DNA of 39,654 nucleotides from an uncultured Saccharofermentans sp. (GTDB taxonomy: Bacteria; Bacillota; Clostridia; Saccharofermentanales; Saccharofermentanaceae). Position 1 is the stretch's first letter. Every line of letters starts with the position of its first letter. Positions 32,601-39,654 of this stretch are shown one piece after another. Below the pieces are notes generated by a model, which was not told where the DNA came from, ran no database searches, and saw only the letters and a program-made list of their open reading frames with translations. Where the stretch lies: NCBI GenBank assembly GCA_905234715.1, contig CAJOJI010000005.1:1-39654 (forward strand), given 5' to 3'. A program made the translations under genes and the position numbers.

Positions 32601-33301
32601 TTTGCTTCACCTCCTTCAAGATAAGAGCTTCCGGCAGAAGACTTCTTATAATCTTCGACGGTGCCGAAGAAGAATTCGTTTCCGATGTGAAGGATGTGCT
32701 TTGCATATTTGACCGAAGACACGATGTCGTGAGAGATCATGATCACCGTGATGCCTTCATCGTTGAGTTTCTTTATGAGTTCATACATCTCGTTTGTAAC
32801 GAGAGGGTCGAGGCCTGCAACGGGCTCGTCCAAAAGGAGCATCTTCTCTGTGGCGCAGAGTGCTCTTGCGAGAAGAACGCGCTGCTGCTGGCCGCCCGAA
32901 AGATCGCGGTAGCACCACTTTGCAAGGTCGCTTATTCCGAGACGCTCCATGTTGTCGTAAGCTCTCTTTTTCGCTGCTTTGGAATAAAAGAGATGAACTC
33001 CCAGGCTGTTCTGGCAGCCTGAGAGGACTACTTCATAGACCGATGCAGGAAAGTCTTTCTGCACGATTGTTTGTTGTGGTAGATAACCGATCTTTGAAGC
33101 GGTCAGATCATCGTTATATTCAATTGTTCCCGCAAGGGGCTTTTGAAGACGGAGAAGTGTGCGCATCAGAGTTGATTTGCCTGCGCCGTTCTCACCGACG
33201 ATGCAGAGATAATCGCCCTTTTCGACGCTGAAGCTCAGGTCTTCAGTGAGGGTGATGTTCTCGTAACCGAGTTTAAGATTTTTGCACGTCAGCTGATCCA
33301 T
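32597..33301 (-). CDS. znuC: Zinc/manganese ABC transporter ATP-binding protein (ZnuC type)
   Basis: 234 residues with Walker A GENGAGKST (about 36-44), signature LSGGQQQRVLLARAL, Walker B MLLLDEPVAGLD and the H-loop ISHD. It energises metal uptake through ZnuB. The ATG follows AAGAAGGT, 9 nt after the znuA stop, and the end overlaps znuB. Confidence 0.93.
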   Translation of the reverse strand: MDQLTCKNLKLGYENITLTEDLSFSVEKGDYLCIVGENGAGKSTLMRTLLRLQKPLAGTIEYNDDLTASKIGYLPQQTIVQKDFPASVYEVVLSGCQNSLGVHLFYSKAAKKRAYDNMERLGISDLAKWCYRDLSGGQQQRVLLARALCATEKMLLLDEPVAGLDPLVTNEMYELIKKLNDEGITVIMISHDIVSSVKYAKHILHIGNEFFFGTVEDYKKSSAGSSYLEGGEAK

Positions 33302-33310
33302 ATTACCTTC

Positions 33311-34300
33311 TTATCCGAGTGCTTTCGTGAGCACTTCAAGATTGCTTTCCATTACCGATACATATGTCACGCCGTTTGTGCTGTCGGCAGATGTAGTGGC
33401 CTGCATCGAATCCATTACGAGGATCTCCTGATCTTTAGTGGCAGTGTTCTCGATTATCGTTCTTGCGATGGCATGATCCGCATTCTCGATTACCAGAACG
33501 TAGTCAAGCCCAAGCTCGTCGATCTTGTTTGAGAGGAATACAACAGTTTCAAAGCTTGCTTCCGTCTCAGCGGAGCATCCCGCAAAAGCTGCGTAGTAGT
33601 TGAGGTTATAGTCGTCTGTCATATATCTGAAAGGGAACCTGTCGCCGAAGAGGATCGCATCCTTTGTCTTGTTTGCGACAGCTGATTCATATCTTGAGTC
33701 TAGATCTGCGAGAGTCTTGTTATAGTTTTCAGCATTGGTCTTATATGTGTCTGCGTTAGTAGGATCTGCTTTTCCCATTGCGTCTGCAATGCCGGTAACG
33801 ATTACCTGTGCGTTCTTAAGTGAGAGCCATACATGCTCGTCGTATTCAAGAGCATCTTCTTCCCCGCACTCTTCTTCGGACTGCATGCCCTCAACGATCT
33901 CTTCCTCAACGAGATTCTCACCGAGGAGTTCCATGAGGTTTACGATCTGCATGTCCTTATTGGATTCCTTGAATGCGTCCTTGACCCATTCGTCAGATTC
34001 GCCTCCGACGAACACGAAAACATCGCATGTGGAGATCTTGATTATGTCCTGAGCGGTCGGCTGGAAGCTGTGCATGTCGACTCCATTGTCGAGGAGCATC
34101 GTAAGCTCGATATTTGCGAGATTATCGCCGGCGATCTGTCTTACCCAGTCGTATTCGGGGAAGATGGTCGTGACCACCTGGAGTTTTCCGTTAGTCTTAA
34201 CCGTACCGTCTGCCGAGCATGCGCAGGCGCCGAAAAGCAGTCCTGCCGTAAGCAGTCCTGTTAAGGCTTTTCTTAAGATCCTGGCTCCCGTAAATTTCAT
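33311..34300 (-). CDS. znuA: Metal-binding lipoprotein of the ZnuA type
   Basis: 329 residues with a signal peptide and lipobox (GACAC, Cys 26 or 28). Ligand-type histidines are H77 (DMHSFQP) and H156 (DEHVWLS). Between them lies an acidic loop (131-155) with many Glu and two Asp residues in place of the His-rich loop of many ZnuA proteins. The usual third histidine (H-x-A-F-x-Y) is replaced by GDRFPFRYMTDDY, a variant that also looks well conserved in clostridial homologues. It captures metal at the cell surface for ZnuBC. It is the first gene of the operon, under a consensus promoter and a Fur/Zur-like box. Confidence 0.9.
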   Translation of the reverse strand: MKFTGARILRKALTGLLTAGLLFGACACSADGTVKTNGKLQVVTTIFPEYDWVRQIAGDNLANIELTMLLDNGVDMHSFQPTAQDIIKISTCDVFVFVGGESDEWVKDAFKESNKDMQIVNLMELLGENLVEEEIVEGMQSEEECGEEDALEYDEHVWLSLKNAQVIVTGIADAMGKADPTNADTYKTNAENYNKTLADLDSRYESAVANKTKDAILFGDRFPFRYMTDDYNLNYYAAFAGCSAETEASFETVVFLSNKIDELGLDYVLVIENADHAIARTIIENTATKDQEILVMDSMQATTSADSTNGVTYVSVMESNLEVLTKALG

Positions 34301-34347
34301 TTTCGAGCAGTTCCTTTACTAATAAAAGAAGTATGGTTCGGAAGGGT

Positions 34348-34376
34348 ATTATAAAATCAGGGCATTTCAGTGTCAA
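34348..34376 (-). promoter_or_regulatory. Consensus sigma-A promoter of znuACB
   Basis: On the minus strand a perfect TTGACA (34371-34376), a 17-bp spacer and a perfect TATAAT (34348-34353). Such a strong promoter needs tight repression, which the adjacent palindrome can supply. Confidence 0.92.
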
Positions 34377-34378
34377 TA

Positions 34379-34399
34379 TGAAATTGATTATCAATTTCA
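34379..34399. promoter_or_regulatory. Fur/Zur-family operator next to the znuA promoter
   Basis: A perfect inverted repeat with 10-bp arms, TGAAATTGAT and ATCAATTTCA, around a central T. Its core TTGATTATCAA resembles Fur boxes (GATAATGATTATCATTATC). It lies two bases upstream of the -35 hexamer of the metal-transporter promoter, where a bound repressor would block polymerase. Whether Zur, Fur or a manganese regulator binds cannot be told. Confidence 0.8.
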
Positions 34400-34430
34400 C
34401 AATTTTGCAAAAGATAATATTGGTAAACAA

Positions 34431-34457
34431 AAGGAGCTGCCATTAAGACAGCTCCTT
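34431..34457 (-). terminator. Terminator of the surface-protein gene
   Basis: AAGGAGCTG (34431-34439) and CAGCTCCTT (34449-34457) form a perfect 9-bp stem. On the minus strand it is followed by TTTTGTTT, 25 nt after the stop codon of the gene at 34482. Confidence 0.85.
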
Positions 34458-34481
34458 GGTAATTCATTTGATCAGCTGATC

Positions 34482-36392
34482 TTATTCAGCGTCTTTCCTT
34501 GCGGATCTTCTCTTGTTGCTTACAACATAAGCACCGGCGCCCATGAGGGATGCTGTGATGAGAATGATACCGGAGATCATTGAAGAGCTGTTGCTCTCGC
34601 CTGAAGCGGGAACGGCAGCAGCAGCCTTGACCTCAAACTTTGAAGAAATACTAAGACCGTTGCTGAATTTAACGGTGAGGGTATGCTCTCCGACTGAAAG
34701 GGTATCAAGATAAACAGGGTAGACATTGAGGATAAGGCTTCCTTCTTTCGCTTCATGGGTCGGAACATCATTTCCCAACTTATCCTTAATTGTTGCCGGG
34801 ATTGCCTTACCGTCGATCAATGTTTCCGTGTGCATCTTAAATGTATCAGCATTCTTTCTGGTGAACTTATAGACGAACCTAAGAGGATCTGTACTGCCTA
34901 TGGTATAGGTGCTTCCGTCGCCTTCAACTGCTGCAACGCTTTCCTTTTCAGCAACTAGCGAAGCGGTGATGTTGCAATAATCATATGAGTTATAATTAAG
35001 CGAAGCCTTGCTGCCGTTAATGCTTACGGAATCATCTTCAAGAACAAATGCGTATCCGGGTTTAACGACGAACCACATATTAAGACTATAGGTTTCGCCT
35101 TCCTCAAAGGTTCCCGTAAAGATTTCCGAGTCATCTTCAATTTCGCCTTCATACCAGAAAGCGCTGATAAATTCTTCATCATCTTTCTGGTAGGTATCGA
35201 CTTCGTAACCGGTGCCGGCTACTGTTATATCGGCTTCTTCATCCTCAGCGCCGCTTCCGGCAAGCGGAGATATAACGTTAGCGCTGACTGACGTAACCGG
35301 AACAAGCATGTTGCAGTATACTTCAATGTCTTCGGAGAGTGCGTAATCAAAAGCACCGCCATAGAAATGACTGCCAGAGGAATGTAATTCCAAAAAGTCA
35401 GTTATCTCTGACGTGCTGTCAAATTCTGATACAGGTTCAAATGTAAACAGAGAAACCTTGGAATAGCCGTCATTCGGGAAGAAGTTGCTAATTTCATTGT
35501 CTTGCAGATAAGTGATAAGCGCTTCTTCCAATGTTATGCCGGAATCAACTGTAAACTCGACAGGGTCAGCAGTTGTTCCGTCAATCGAGAAATAATTAAC
35601 GGTTACGGTAACAGGGTGAGTCTTTTCAAACAGGGCATATGCCGTTACACCCTTAGTAACAAAATCATCAAAGTAATAAGGGCTTCTGTTAAAGATATCA
35701 TCGGGATCTTCGGAACTTGACCAACCTAAGAATGAGTATCCTTCTTCAGCGTAGGCAGCCATTGAAACGGTTGTGTTTTCAATTGCCATAAAGGAGCCCT
35801 TGATCTTGATCGTATCTTCACCATAGAAGAAATCATCATCAATTTCCTCCGGCTGATACGGATTTGCACCGCAGAGGTAGTTTACCTTGCCGCAACCGGT
35901 ATTGTCGTCTCCGGAAACATCACAAATGTAGACTGTATATGTGCACTGTGAAACGGCGGTAAGCTGAAGATCGCTTGTGACCGGTGTTTCAAAGTCATAT
36001 CTTTTTCCGCCTTCTTTAGTCGTGCCGAAAATGTCTGCTACTGACTCAAAATTCTTGCCGCCTACATACCAGTCGAAGAAGGTCATACCGCTCTCTTCAT
36101 AATCGAGAGCTTTTGTTCCTTCCATATCGATATAAGCGGGAGAACCGGGAATGGATACTAAACTTCCGGACGGGATCAGCTGTGATTCTTCATCAGGATC
36201 CATCTCATAGCGGCCGCCTGTGACAAAACTAACAGTGTATTTTTCTCCTTCCGAACCTGATCCGAGATCTTCGGCGACTCCGGTTTCTCCTGTGCCCTCA
36301 TCATCCGTTGCGGCAAGTACGGGCAAGCCGGGTGCAGCAGCGAGCAGCATGGCAGATGCAAGGACAAAAGACAATACTTTTGCGTTCTTCAT
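34482..36392 (-). CDS. Sortase-anchored surface protein with InlB-like repeats
   Basis: 636 residues. A signal peptide ends near residue 28 (VLAA). The mature protein is acidic, with InlB/Listeria-Bacteroides-type modules (TFFDWYVGGK, YSFLGWSSSEDPDD...VTAYALFEK). The C-terminus has VPASG (about 594-598), a hydrophobic stretch and KRRSARKDAE, which is the layout of a sortase signal with VPASG in place of LPxTG. It is therefore probably linked to the cell wall. The ligand is unknown. The ATG follows AAAGGGG. No sortase gene is in the window. Confidence 0.8.
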   Translation of the reverse strand: MKNAKVLSFVLASAMLLAAAPGLPVLAATDDEGTGETGVAEDLGSGSEGEKYTVSFVTGGRYEMDPDEESQLIPSGSLVSIPGSPAYIDMEGTKALDYEESGMTFFDWYVGGKNFESVADIFGTTKEGGKRYDFETPVTSDLQLTAVSQCTYTVYICDVSGDDNTGCGKVNYLCGANPYQPEEIDDDFFYGEDTIKIKGSFMAIENTTVSMAAYAEEGYSFLGWSSSEDPDDIFNRSPYYFDDFVTKGVTAYALFEKTHPVTVTVNYFSIDGTTADPVEFTVDSGITLEEALITYLQDNEISNFFPNDGYSKVSLFTFEPVSEFDSTSEITDFLELHSSGSHFYGGAFDYALSEDIEVYCNMLVPVTSVSANVISPLAGSGAEDEEADITVAGTGYEVDTYQKDDEEFISAFWYEGEIEDDSEIFTGTFEEGETYSLNMWFVVKPGYAFVLEDDSVSINGSKASLNYNSYDYCNITASLVAEKESVAAVEGDGSTYTIGSTDPLRFVYKFTRKNADTFKMHTETLIDGKAIPATIKDKLGNDVPTHEAKEGSLILNVYPVYLDTLSVGEHTLTVKFSNGLSISSKFEVKAAAAVPASGESNSSSMISGIILITASLMGAGAYVVSNKRRSARKDAE

Positions 36393-36579
36393 ATAGATAC
36401 CCCTTTCGATTAGTTGGAAATGGCGATAATTCCCATATTAAATACATTTTATATGCCCAAATTTAAAAAACAAGAAAATTTGAGCAGAGTTTACAAATTG
36501 CGCCTTTATCAGCCCATATGCCCGAAAAATCCGCTCGTGTGATACAATTACTCACAGTTTTCACTTGGGGGGTAACACC

Positions 36580-37224
36580 ATGAAGGGCACGATCAGACTT
36601 GCAGTCATATCAGTTCTCTGCCTGTTATTGTTCGGAACATGCACGTTCTTTTTGAGGAACCTGCTTTTCGGAGGCGTCAAAGCAACATACGAACAGGCTG
36701 AACCTAATTACACGGAATACAAAGACCAGTGGATCTCCTACGATGTCATTGCATGCCTCGGCTGCTATGCTGAAGGAACGGAGTCTTACAACTTCATTCC
36801 CACAGGCCACGAATATTACTACATGATCTGGATGGCAGACGGTTCCATCATGCCGATATCTGTTTCCAAGAAAGCAGACAGGGAATATCTGGATGCACTC
36901 ACAGAGGCAACATACGATTATGTCGACGGCAAGACGAAGATGATCGAGATGGAGCCCAGAACATTCCTCGGCACTGTCAAGACTCAGGAATCCGAAGCTG
37001 CACAGTATTACAACGAGGCTTTGAGATACATGGAGATCTATGAGTCAGACGGCTGGGTAGTACGCAATGTCCTTCTTGACTGCACCCAGACACGTACAAG
37101 CTATCTCCTTTTGTGCGGCGGTGTCATGATGATCCCGATCCTCGGAATCGTTATCACGATCACAACTGCCAAAAAGGAAAAGCGCAAGCTCGACAATCCC
37201 ACGATGGAGTATCTGCCGAAATAA
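36580..37224 (+). CDS. Two-helix membrane protein of unknown function (DUF6709-like)
   Basis: 214 residues from ATG 36580, which has GGGGGG and short spacing upstream. The N-terminal membrane helix is at about 6-28 and a second at about 174-194, with a ~140-residue extracytoplasmic middle rich in Tyr and containing CLGCYAEG and YYMIWMADGS. A lysine-rich cytoplasmic tail follows. The layout is like DUF6709 proteins, a family with no known role; I am not sure of membership. It is divergent from the surface-protein gene. Confidence 0.7.
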   Translation: MKGTIRLAVISVLCLLLFGTCTFFLRNLLFGGVKATYEQAEPNYTEYKDQWISYDVIACLGCYAEGTESYNFIPTGHEYYYMIWMADGSIMPISVSKKADREYLDALTEATYDYVDGKTKMIEMEPRTFLGTVKTQESEAAQYYNEALRYMEIYESDGWVVRNVLLDCTQTRTSYLLLCGGVMMIPILGIVITITTAKKEKRKLDNPTMEYLPK

Positions 37225-37253
37225 AAACGGCTGCTGAGCTAAAATAAACAACA

Positions 37254-37304
37254 AAAAATTCCGTTTGTTTTTCAGTTACTGACTGAACTTCAAACGGAAT
37301 TTTT
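37254..37304. terminator. Bidirectional terminator with nested stem
   Basis: AAAAATTCCGTTTG (37254-37267) and CAAACGGAATTTTT (37291-37304) are perfect 14-bp arms. The loop carries a second stem, TTCAGT-TACTG-ACTGAA. Poly-A and poly-T flanks let it act for the gene ending at 37224 and for the minus-strand gene ending at 37365. Confidence 0.88.
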
Positions 37305-37321
37305 AAGTTACTGAACTGTTT

Positions 37322-37362
37322 TTCAGTTAAGAATTCAGTTGCAAACTGAACTTTAAACTGAA
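37322..37362. repeat. TTCAGTT/AACTGAA hairpin array
   Basis: TTCAGTT at 37322 and 37334 (12 bp apart) is followed by AACTGAA at 37344 and 37356 (12 bp apart), with GCA at the centre. It folds into one hairpin with two 7-bp stems and a small internal loop. The same heptamer also occurs at 37271 in the neighbouring terminator loop. Confidence 0.75.
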
Positions 37363-37364
37363 TC

Positions 37365-38105
37365 TTACTCTTCTTCAGGTGCTGCCGGAGTGCCGGTTGC
37401 ATTTGAGTCGATTACGGGCGGCATGTAAGGATTTGTGTTGGGGTCAGCCTGAGCGGGAGCTGCAGCCTGGTTTGCCCTATATTCGAAGAAGTAATTTACG
37501 ATCGGTACGATGAGTCTTGCATTGGGCTCATTGAGAGAGCAGCGGAAGACGGGCTTCTTCTCGTCTCTGATATAGATCTGGGCAACATTGCTCATGTAAG
37601 CATTGTTGTTTACCGCACGGTCGAAGTTGCTTCTGTCGATGACGTAAGTCTTCTTCTTGTTCTTTGCGTAAGTGATCTTGTCCTTGGTGATCTCAAGTCC
37701 GCAGATGTTGGCTGTGGCACCGTTAGCGATCCTGTTGATGAGACGCTCGCCGACGCTTCTTACCACGATGCTGTAGAACGGGGGAGCAACAACGTCGAAC
37801 TCTTCCTTGATGCGCTTATATGTGCCGATTCCGTATGCGGAATAGCCGCGTCTCTTGAACTTGTGTGTCTGTCCGTCGTAGGTCTTGAAGTTGAATTCGT
37901 AGGTAAATGTCCTGTCGAAGTAGAAGTAGATCATGGACGAAGCGTTAAGGGCTGAAGCCTGAATAACTGCGATATCGTCGTACTTGATAACGTCTCCGTT
38001 GATGTCTACGAATGTGTCGTAGAAGGTGACTGTCTTGCGGCCCTTGTCGTAAGGGACAACTTTTCTGTTCTCGTTAGCCTGGCTTGCGTTGATCTGGTTT
38101 TCCAT
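37365..38105 (-). CDS. Uncharacterised cytoplasmic protein with a Pro/Ala-rich tail
   Basis: 246 residues with no signal peptide or membrane helix. The first ~200 residues look like beta-rich PH-like or immunoglobulin-like modules (VTFYDTFVDINGDVIKYDDIAVIQ; YTYEFNFKTYDGQTHKFKRRGYS-type strands) and the last 35 are Ala/Pro/Asn-rich and probably unstructured. I recognise no family. The ATG follows GGAGG with a somewhat long spacer. It has a good promoter, so it is likely expressed. Confidence 0.7.
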   Translation of the reverse strand: MENQINASQANENRKVVPYDKGRKTVTFYDTFVDINGDVIKYDDIAVIQASALNASSMIYFYFDRTFTYEFNFKTYDGQTHKFKRRGYSAYGIGTYKRIKEEFDVVAPPFYSIVVRSVGERLINRIANGATANICGLEITKDKITYAKNKKKTYVIDRSNFDRAVNNNAYMSNVAQIYIRDEKKPVFRCSLNEPNARLIVPIVNYFFEYRANQAAAPAQADPNTNPYMPPVIDSNATGTPAAPEEE

Positions 38106-38140
38106 CTCCCATATCCTCCGTAAAAGTGTTGCACGGAGAA

Positions 38141-38169
38141 AGAATACCTTTTCTTACAAGTTTTATCAA
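38141..38169 (-). promoter_or_regulatory. Promoter of the uncharacterised protein gene
   Basis: On the minus strand TTGATA (38164-38169), a 17-bp spacer and TATTCT (38141-38146). Confidence 0.7.
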
Positions 38170-38216
38170 CAATGTATGATTTTTCACTCCGGTAACATAC
38201 TGTTTACGGTCTGTGC

Positions 38217-38245
38217 TTGATTTTGGTCCGGCTCTGAAATATCCT
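38217..38245 (+). promoter_or_regulatory. Promoter of the zinc-ribbon protein gene
   Basis: TTGATT (38217-38222), a 17-bp spacer and TATCCT (38240-38245), divergent from the promoter at 38141-38169. Confidence 0.6.
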
Positions 38246-38285
38246 TTCTATGAAATTTGAAGACAAATCTTCGGAGGAATAAGAA

Positions 38286-38564
38286 ATGGGAAGTTTGAAA
38301 GAAGACTGGAAAGAAACAGGTAAGGACTTAGGCGGAGCATTCAAGCAGCTCGGCAAGTCCATCGTTAAGTCCGGTGCAACGGTTGTGGATAAGGCTAATG
38401 ACTGGGCTGAAAGAGACGATGCCAAGGAAGCAGCCAGAAAAGAAGCTGAGGTCATGAAGGCCGTAGAGGAGAGGGAAGCCAATAAGGTAACATGCCCTCA
38501 CTGCAACGCCGAGATCGAAAATGCTGAGGCATTCTGCCCCAAGTGCGGCGGCAAGCTCTCCTGA
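38286..38564 (+). CDS. Small zinc-ribbon protein
   Basis: 92 residues. A charged helical N-terminal part (DWKETGKDLGGAFKQLGKSI, then Glu/Lys/Ala-rich coiled-coil-like sequence to about 65) is joined to a C-terminal zinc ribbon, CPHC...CPKCGGKL. Proteins of this kind are common in Bacillota next to uncharacterised membrane or PH-like proteins, and their role is unknown. GGAGG lies 9 nt before the ATG. It is a single-gene unit with its own promoter and terminator. Confidence 0.82.
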   Translation: MGSLKEDWKETGKDLGGAFKQLGKSIVKSGATVVDKANDWAERDDAKEAARKEAEVMKAVEEREANKVTCPHCNAEIENAEAFCPKCGGKLS

Positions 38565-38591
38565 TCGGCATTACATCAGATGTTTCACATG

Positions 38592-38619
38592 CAGGCCGGG
38601 TAATTCCCGGCCTGTTTTT
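38592..38619 (+). terminator. Terminator of the zinc-ribbon protein gene
   Basis: CAGGCCGGG-TAATT-CCCGGCCTG, a perfect 9-bp GC-rich stem, followed by five T. Confidence 0.95.
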
Positions 38620-38800
38620 ATGCCTCTGATTAGTCTTGATTAACTCTGTTTTCAGCCTTGCGAAAATCATTTGGCCCAAAAGCCGCTCTTATATGGAAAT
38701 CTTCTGTTAATTACACACACTTTACCCGTTTTTGCGGTTGAGTTTTGCCAAAAAGATTGTAAGATTATAGCGTCAATAAAAATATCAGGAGGATATATAT

Positions 38801-39654
38801 ATGTCTTTAGTAACAACGACTGAGATGTTTAAGAAGGCTTATGACGGCGGTTATGCTGTTGGTGCTTTCAACGTAAACAACATGGAAATCGTTCAGGGAA
38901 TCACAGAAGCAGCAGGTGAGCTCAAGAGCCCTGTTATTCTTCAGGTTTCAAAGGGCGCAAGAGCTTATGCTAACCACACATACCTTGTAAAGCTCGTTGA
39001 GGCTGCAGTTATTGAGAATCCTGAGATCCCGATCGCTCTTCACCTTGACCACGGTGATACATTCGAGCTTTGTAAGTCATGCATCGACGGCGGTTTCACA
39101 TCTGTCATGATCGACGCTTCTTCCAAGTCTTTCGAGGACAACATCGCACTCACAAAGCAGGTTGTTGAGTATGCTCACGATCACGGCGTAGTTGTTGAGG
39201 CTGAGCTCGGAACTCTTGCAGGTATCGAGGATGAGGTTCAGGTTGAAGCAGGTAAGGAAGCTTACACCAGACCCGAAGAGGTTGAAGAGTTCGTAGACAG
39301 AACCGGATGCGACTCTCTTGCAATCGCTATCGGAACCAGCCATGGCGCTTACAAGTTCACTGCAGAGCAGTGCACCAGAAATGCTGACGGCATCCTTGTT
39401 CCCCCTCCGCTCCGTTTCGACGTTCTTGCTGAGTGCGAGAAGAGACTTCCCAACTTCCCCATCGTTCTTCACGGATCTTCTTCAGTACCTCAGGAATTCG
39501 TTAAGATGGTTAACCAGTACGGCGGAAACATGCCCGACGCTGTAGGTATCCCCGAGGAGCAGCTCCGTCAGGCAGCTAAGAGCGCAGTCTGCAAGATCAA
39601 CATCGATTCCGATATCCGTCTTGCAATGACAGGAAACATCCGTAAGTACTTCGC
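38801..39654 (+). CDS. fba: Class II fructose-bisphosphate aldolase, cut by the window end
   Basis: 284 codons are present and the frame is still open at the edge; the family is usually about 310 residues or somewhat more. It cleaves fructose-1,6-bisphosphate in glycolysis and runs in reverse in gluconeogenesis, using zinc. Typical motifs are AFNVNNMEIVQGI, the metal-binding HLDHGD, EAELGTLAG, GTSHGAYKF and HGSSSVP. ATG 38801 follows AGGAGG with an 8-nt spacer. A weak promoter (TTGAGT, 16 bp, TAAGAT near 38740) precedes it. Codon choice is notably regular, as in highly expressed genes. Confidence 0.95.
   Translation, partial: MSLVTTTEMFKKAYDGGYAVGAFNVNNMEIVQGITEAAGELKSPVILQVSKGARAYANHTYLVKLVEAAVIENPEIPIALHLDHGDTFELCKSCIDGGFTSVMIDASSKSFEDNIALTKQVVEYAHDHGVVVEAELGTLAGIEDEVQVEAGKEAYTRPEEVEEFVDRTGCDSLAIAIGTSHGAYKFTAEQCTRNADGILVPPPLRFDVLAECEKRLPNFPIVLHGSSSVPQEFVKMVNQYGGNMPDAVGIPEEQLRQAAKSAVCKINIDSDIRLAMTGNIRKYF

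Noticed and set aside
37271..37362. The TTCAGTT cluster as a CRISPR array
   Set aside because: Repeats are seven bases, spacers are five bases and some copies are inverted; there are no cas genes.

Overview
The window looks like a chromosomal segment of a Bacillota (Clostridia-type) bacterium, probably an uncultured gut or rumen anaerobe. The support is strong GGAGG-type ribosome binding sites, TTGACA/TATAAT-type promoters, the B. subtilis-like speA gene, a TxpA/BsrG-like toxin, LytTR/DUF3021 pairs and a Clostridia-style ZnuABC. No phage, transposon or CRISPR array is visible. The first ~355 bases do not belong with the rest: a fragment of a UDP-glucose dehydrogenase, resembling Bacteroidales versions, is fused in frame to an N-terminally truncated Mfd. 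A chimeric assembly join is more likely than a real fusion gene.

Layout. 1-2968: the join and most of mfd. 2985-3130: tRNA-Arg(CCG) and a nested hairpin. 3341-3724: a consensus promoter, about 345 nt of structured non-coding RNA and a 12-bp terminator stem ending 18 nt before the next start codon. 3739-9424: a polyamine operon (speA, speE, speB, carboxy(nor)spermidine dehydrogenase, nspC). 9425-11404: a parS-like palindrome, two direct repeats 21 bp apart, and a membrane alpha/beta hydrolase-LytTR-DUF3021 operon. 11418-12407: a lipoprotein with an HEIFH motif. 12514-12890: an apparent type I toxin-antitoxin locus with a 38-residue holin-like toxin. 12912-17120: a TPP riboswitch and a thiamine operon (thiW, a thiM-thiE fusion, thiD, thiC). 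17121-17849: a methyltransferase. 18179-19866: a second LytTR/membrane protein operon that ends in a CPBP protease.

19985-21478: a DHH/DHHA1 phosphoesterase with a long C-terminal extension. 21739-24795: a TIR-transmembrane-beta-propeller protein. 24921-27825: a PEP-synthase-like/rifampicin-phosphotransferase-like enzyme with its TetR regulator and a perfect palindromic operator. 27957-31766: a sugar-binding lipoprotein with an extra N-terminal domain, then a Dabb protein, a flavin-binding protein, a NudC-like Nudix hydrolase and a lipoprotein. 31767-34300: znuABC behind a consensus promoter and a Fur/Zur-like box. 34482-38564: a sortase-anchored surface protein and three small proteins of unknown role. 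38801-end: class II fructose-bisphosphate aldolase, cut by the window edge.

Pathway reading. The polyamine operon can convert arginine to agmatine, putrescine and then spermidine through the carboxyspermidine route; it also carries an aminopropyltransferase (SpeE) but no local speD. The thiamine operon makes the pyrimidine half de novo (ThiC, ThiD), appears to import and phosphorylate the thiazole half (ThiW, ThiM) and joins them with ThiE. The items most worth follow-up are the large RNA before speA, the TIR receptor-like protein, the toxin-antitoxin locus with matching 5' leaders, and the parS-like site.
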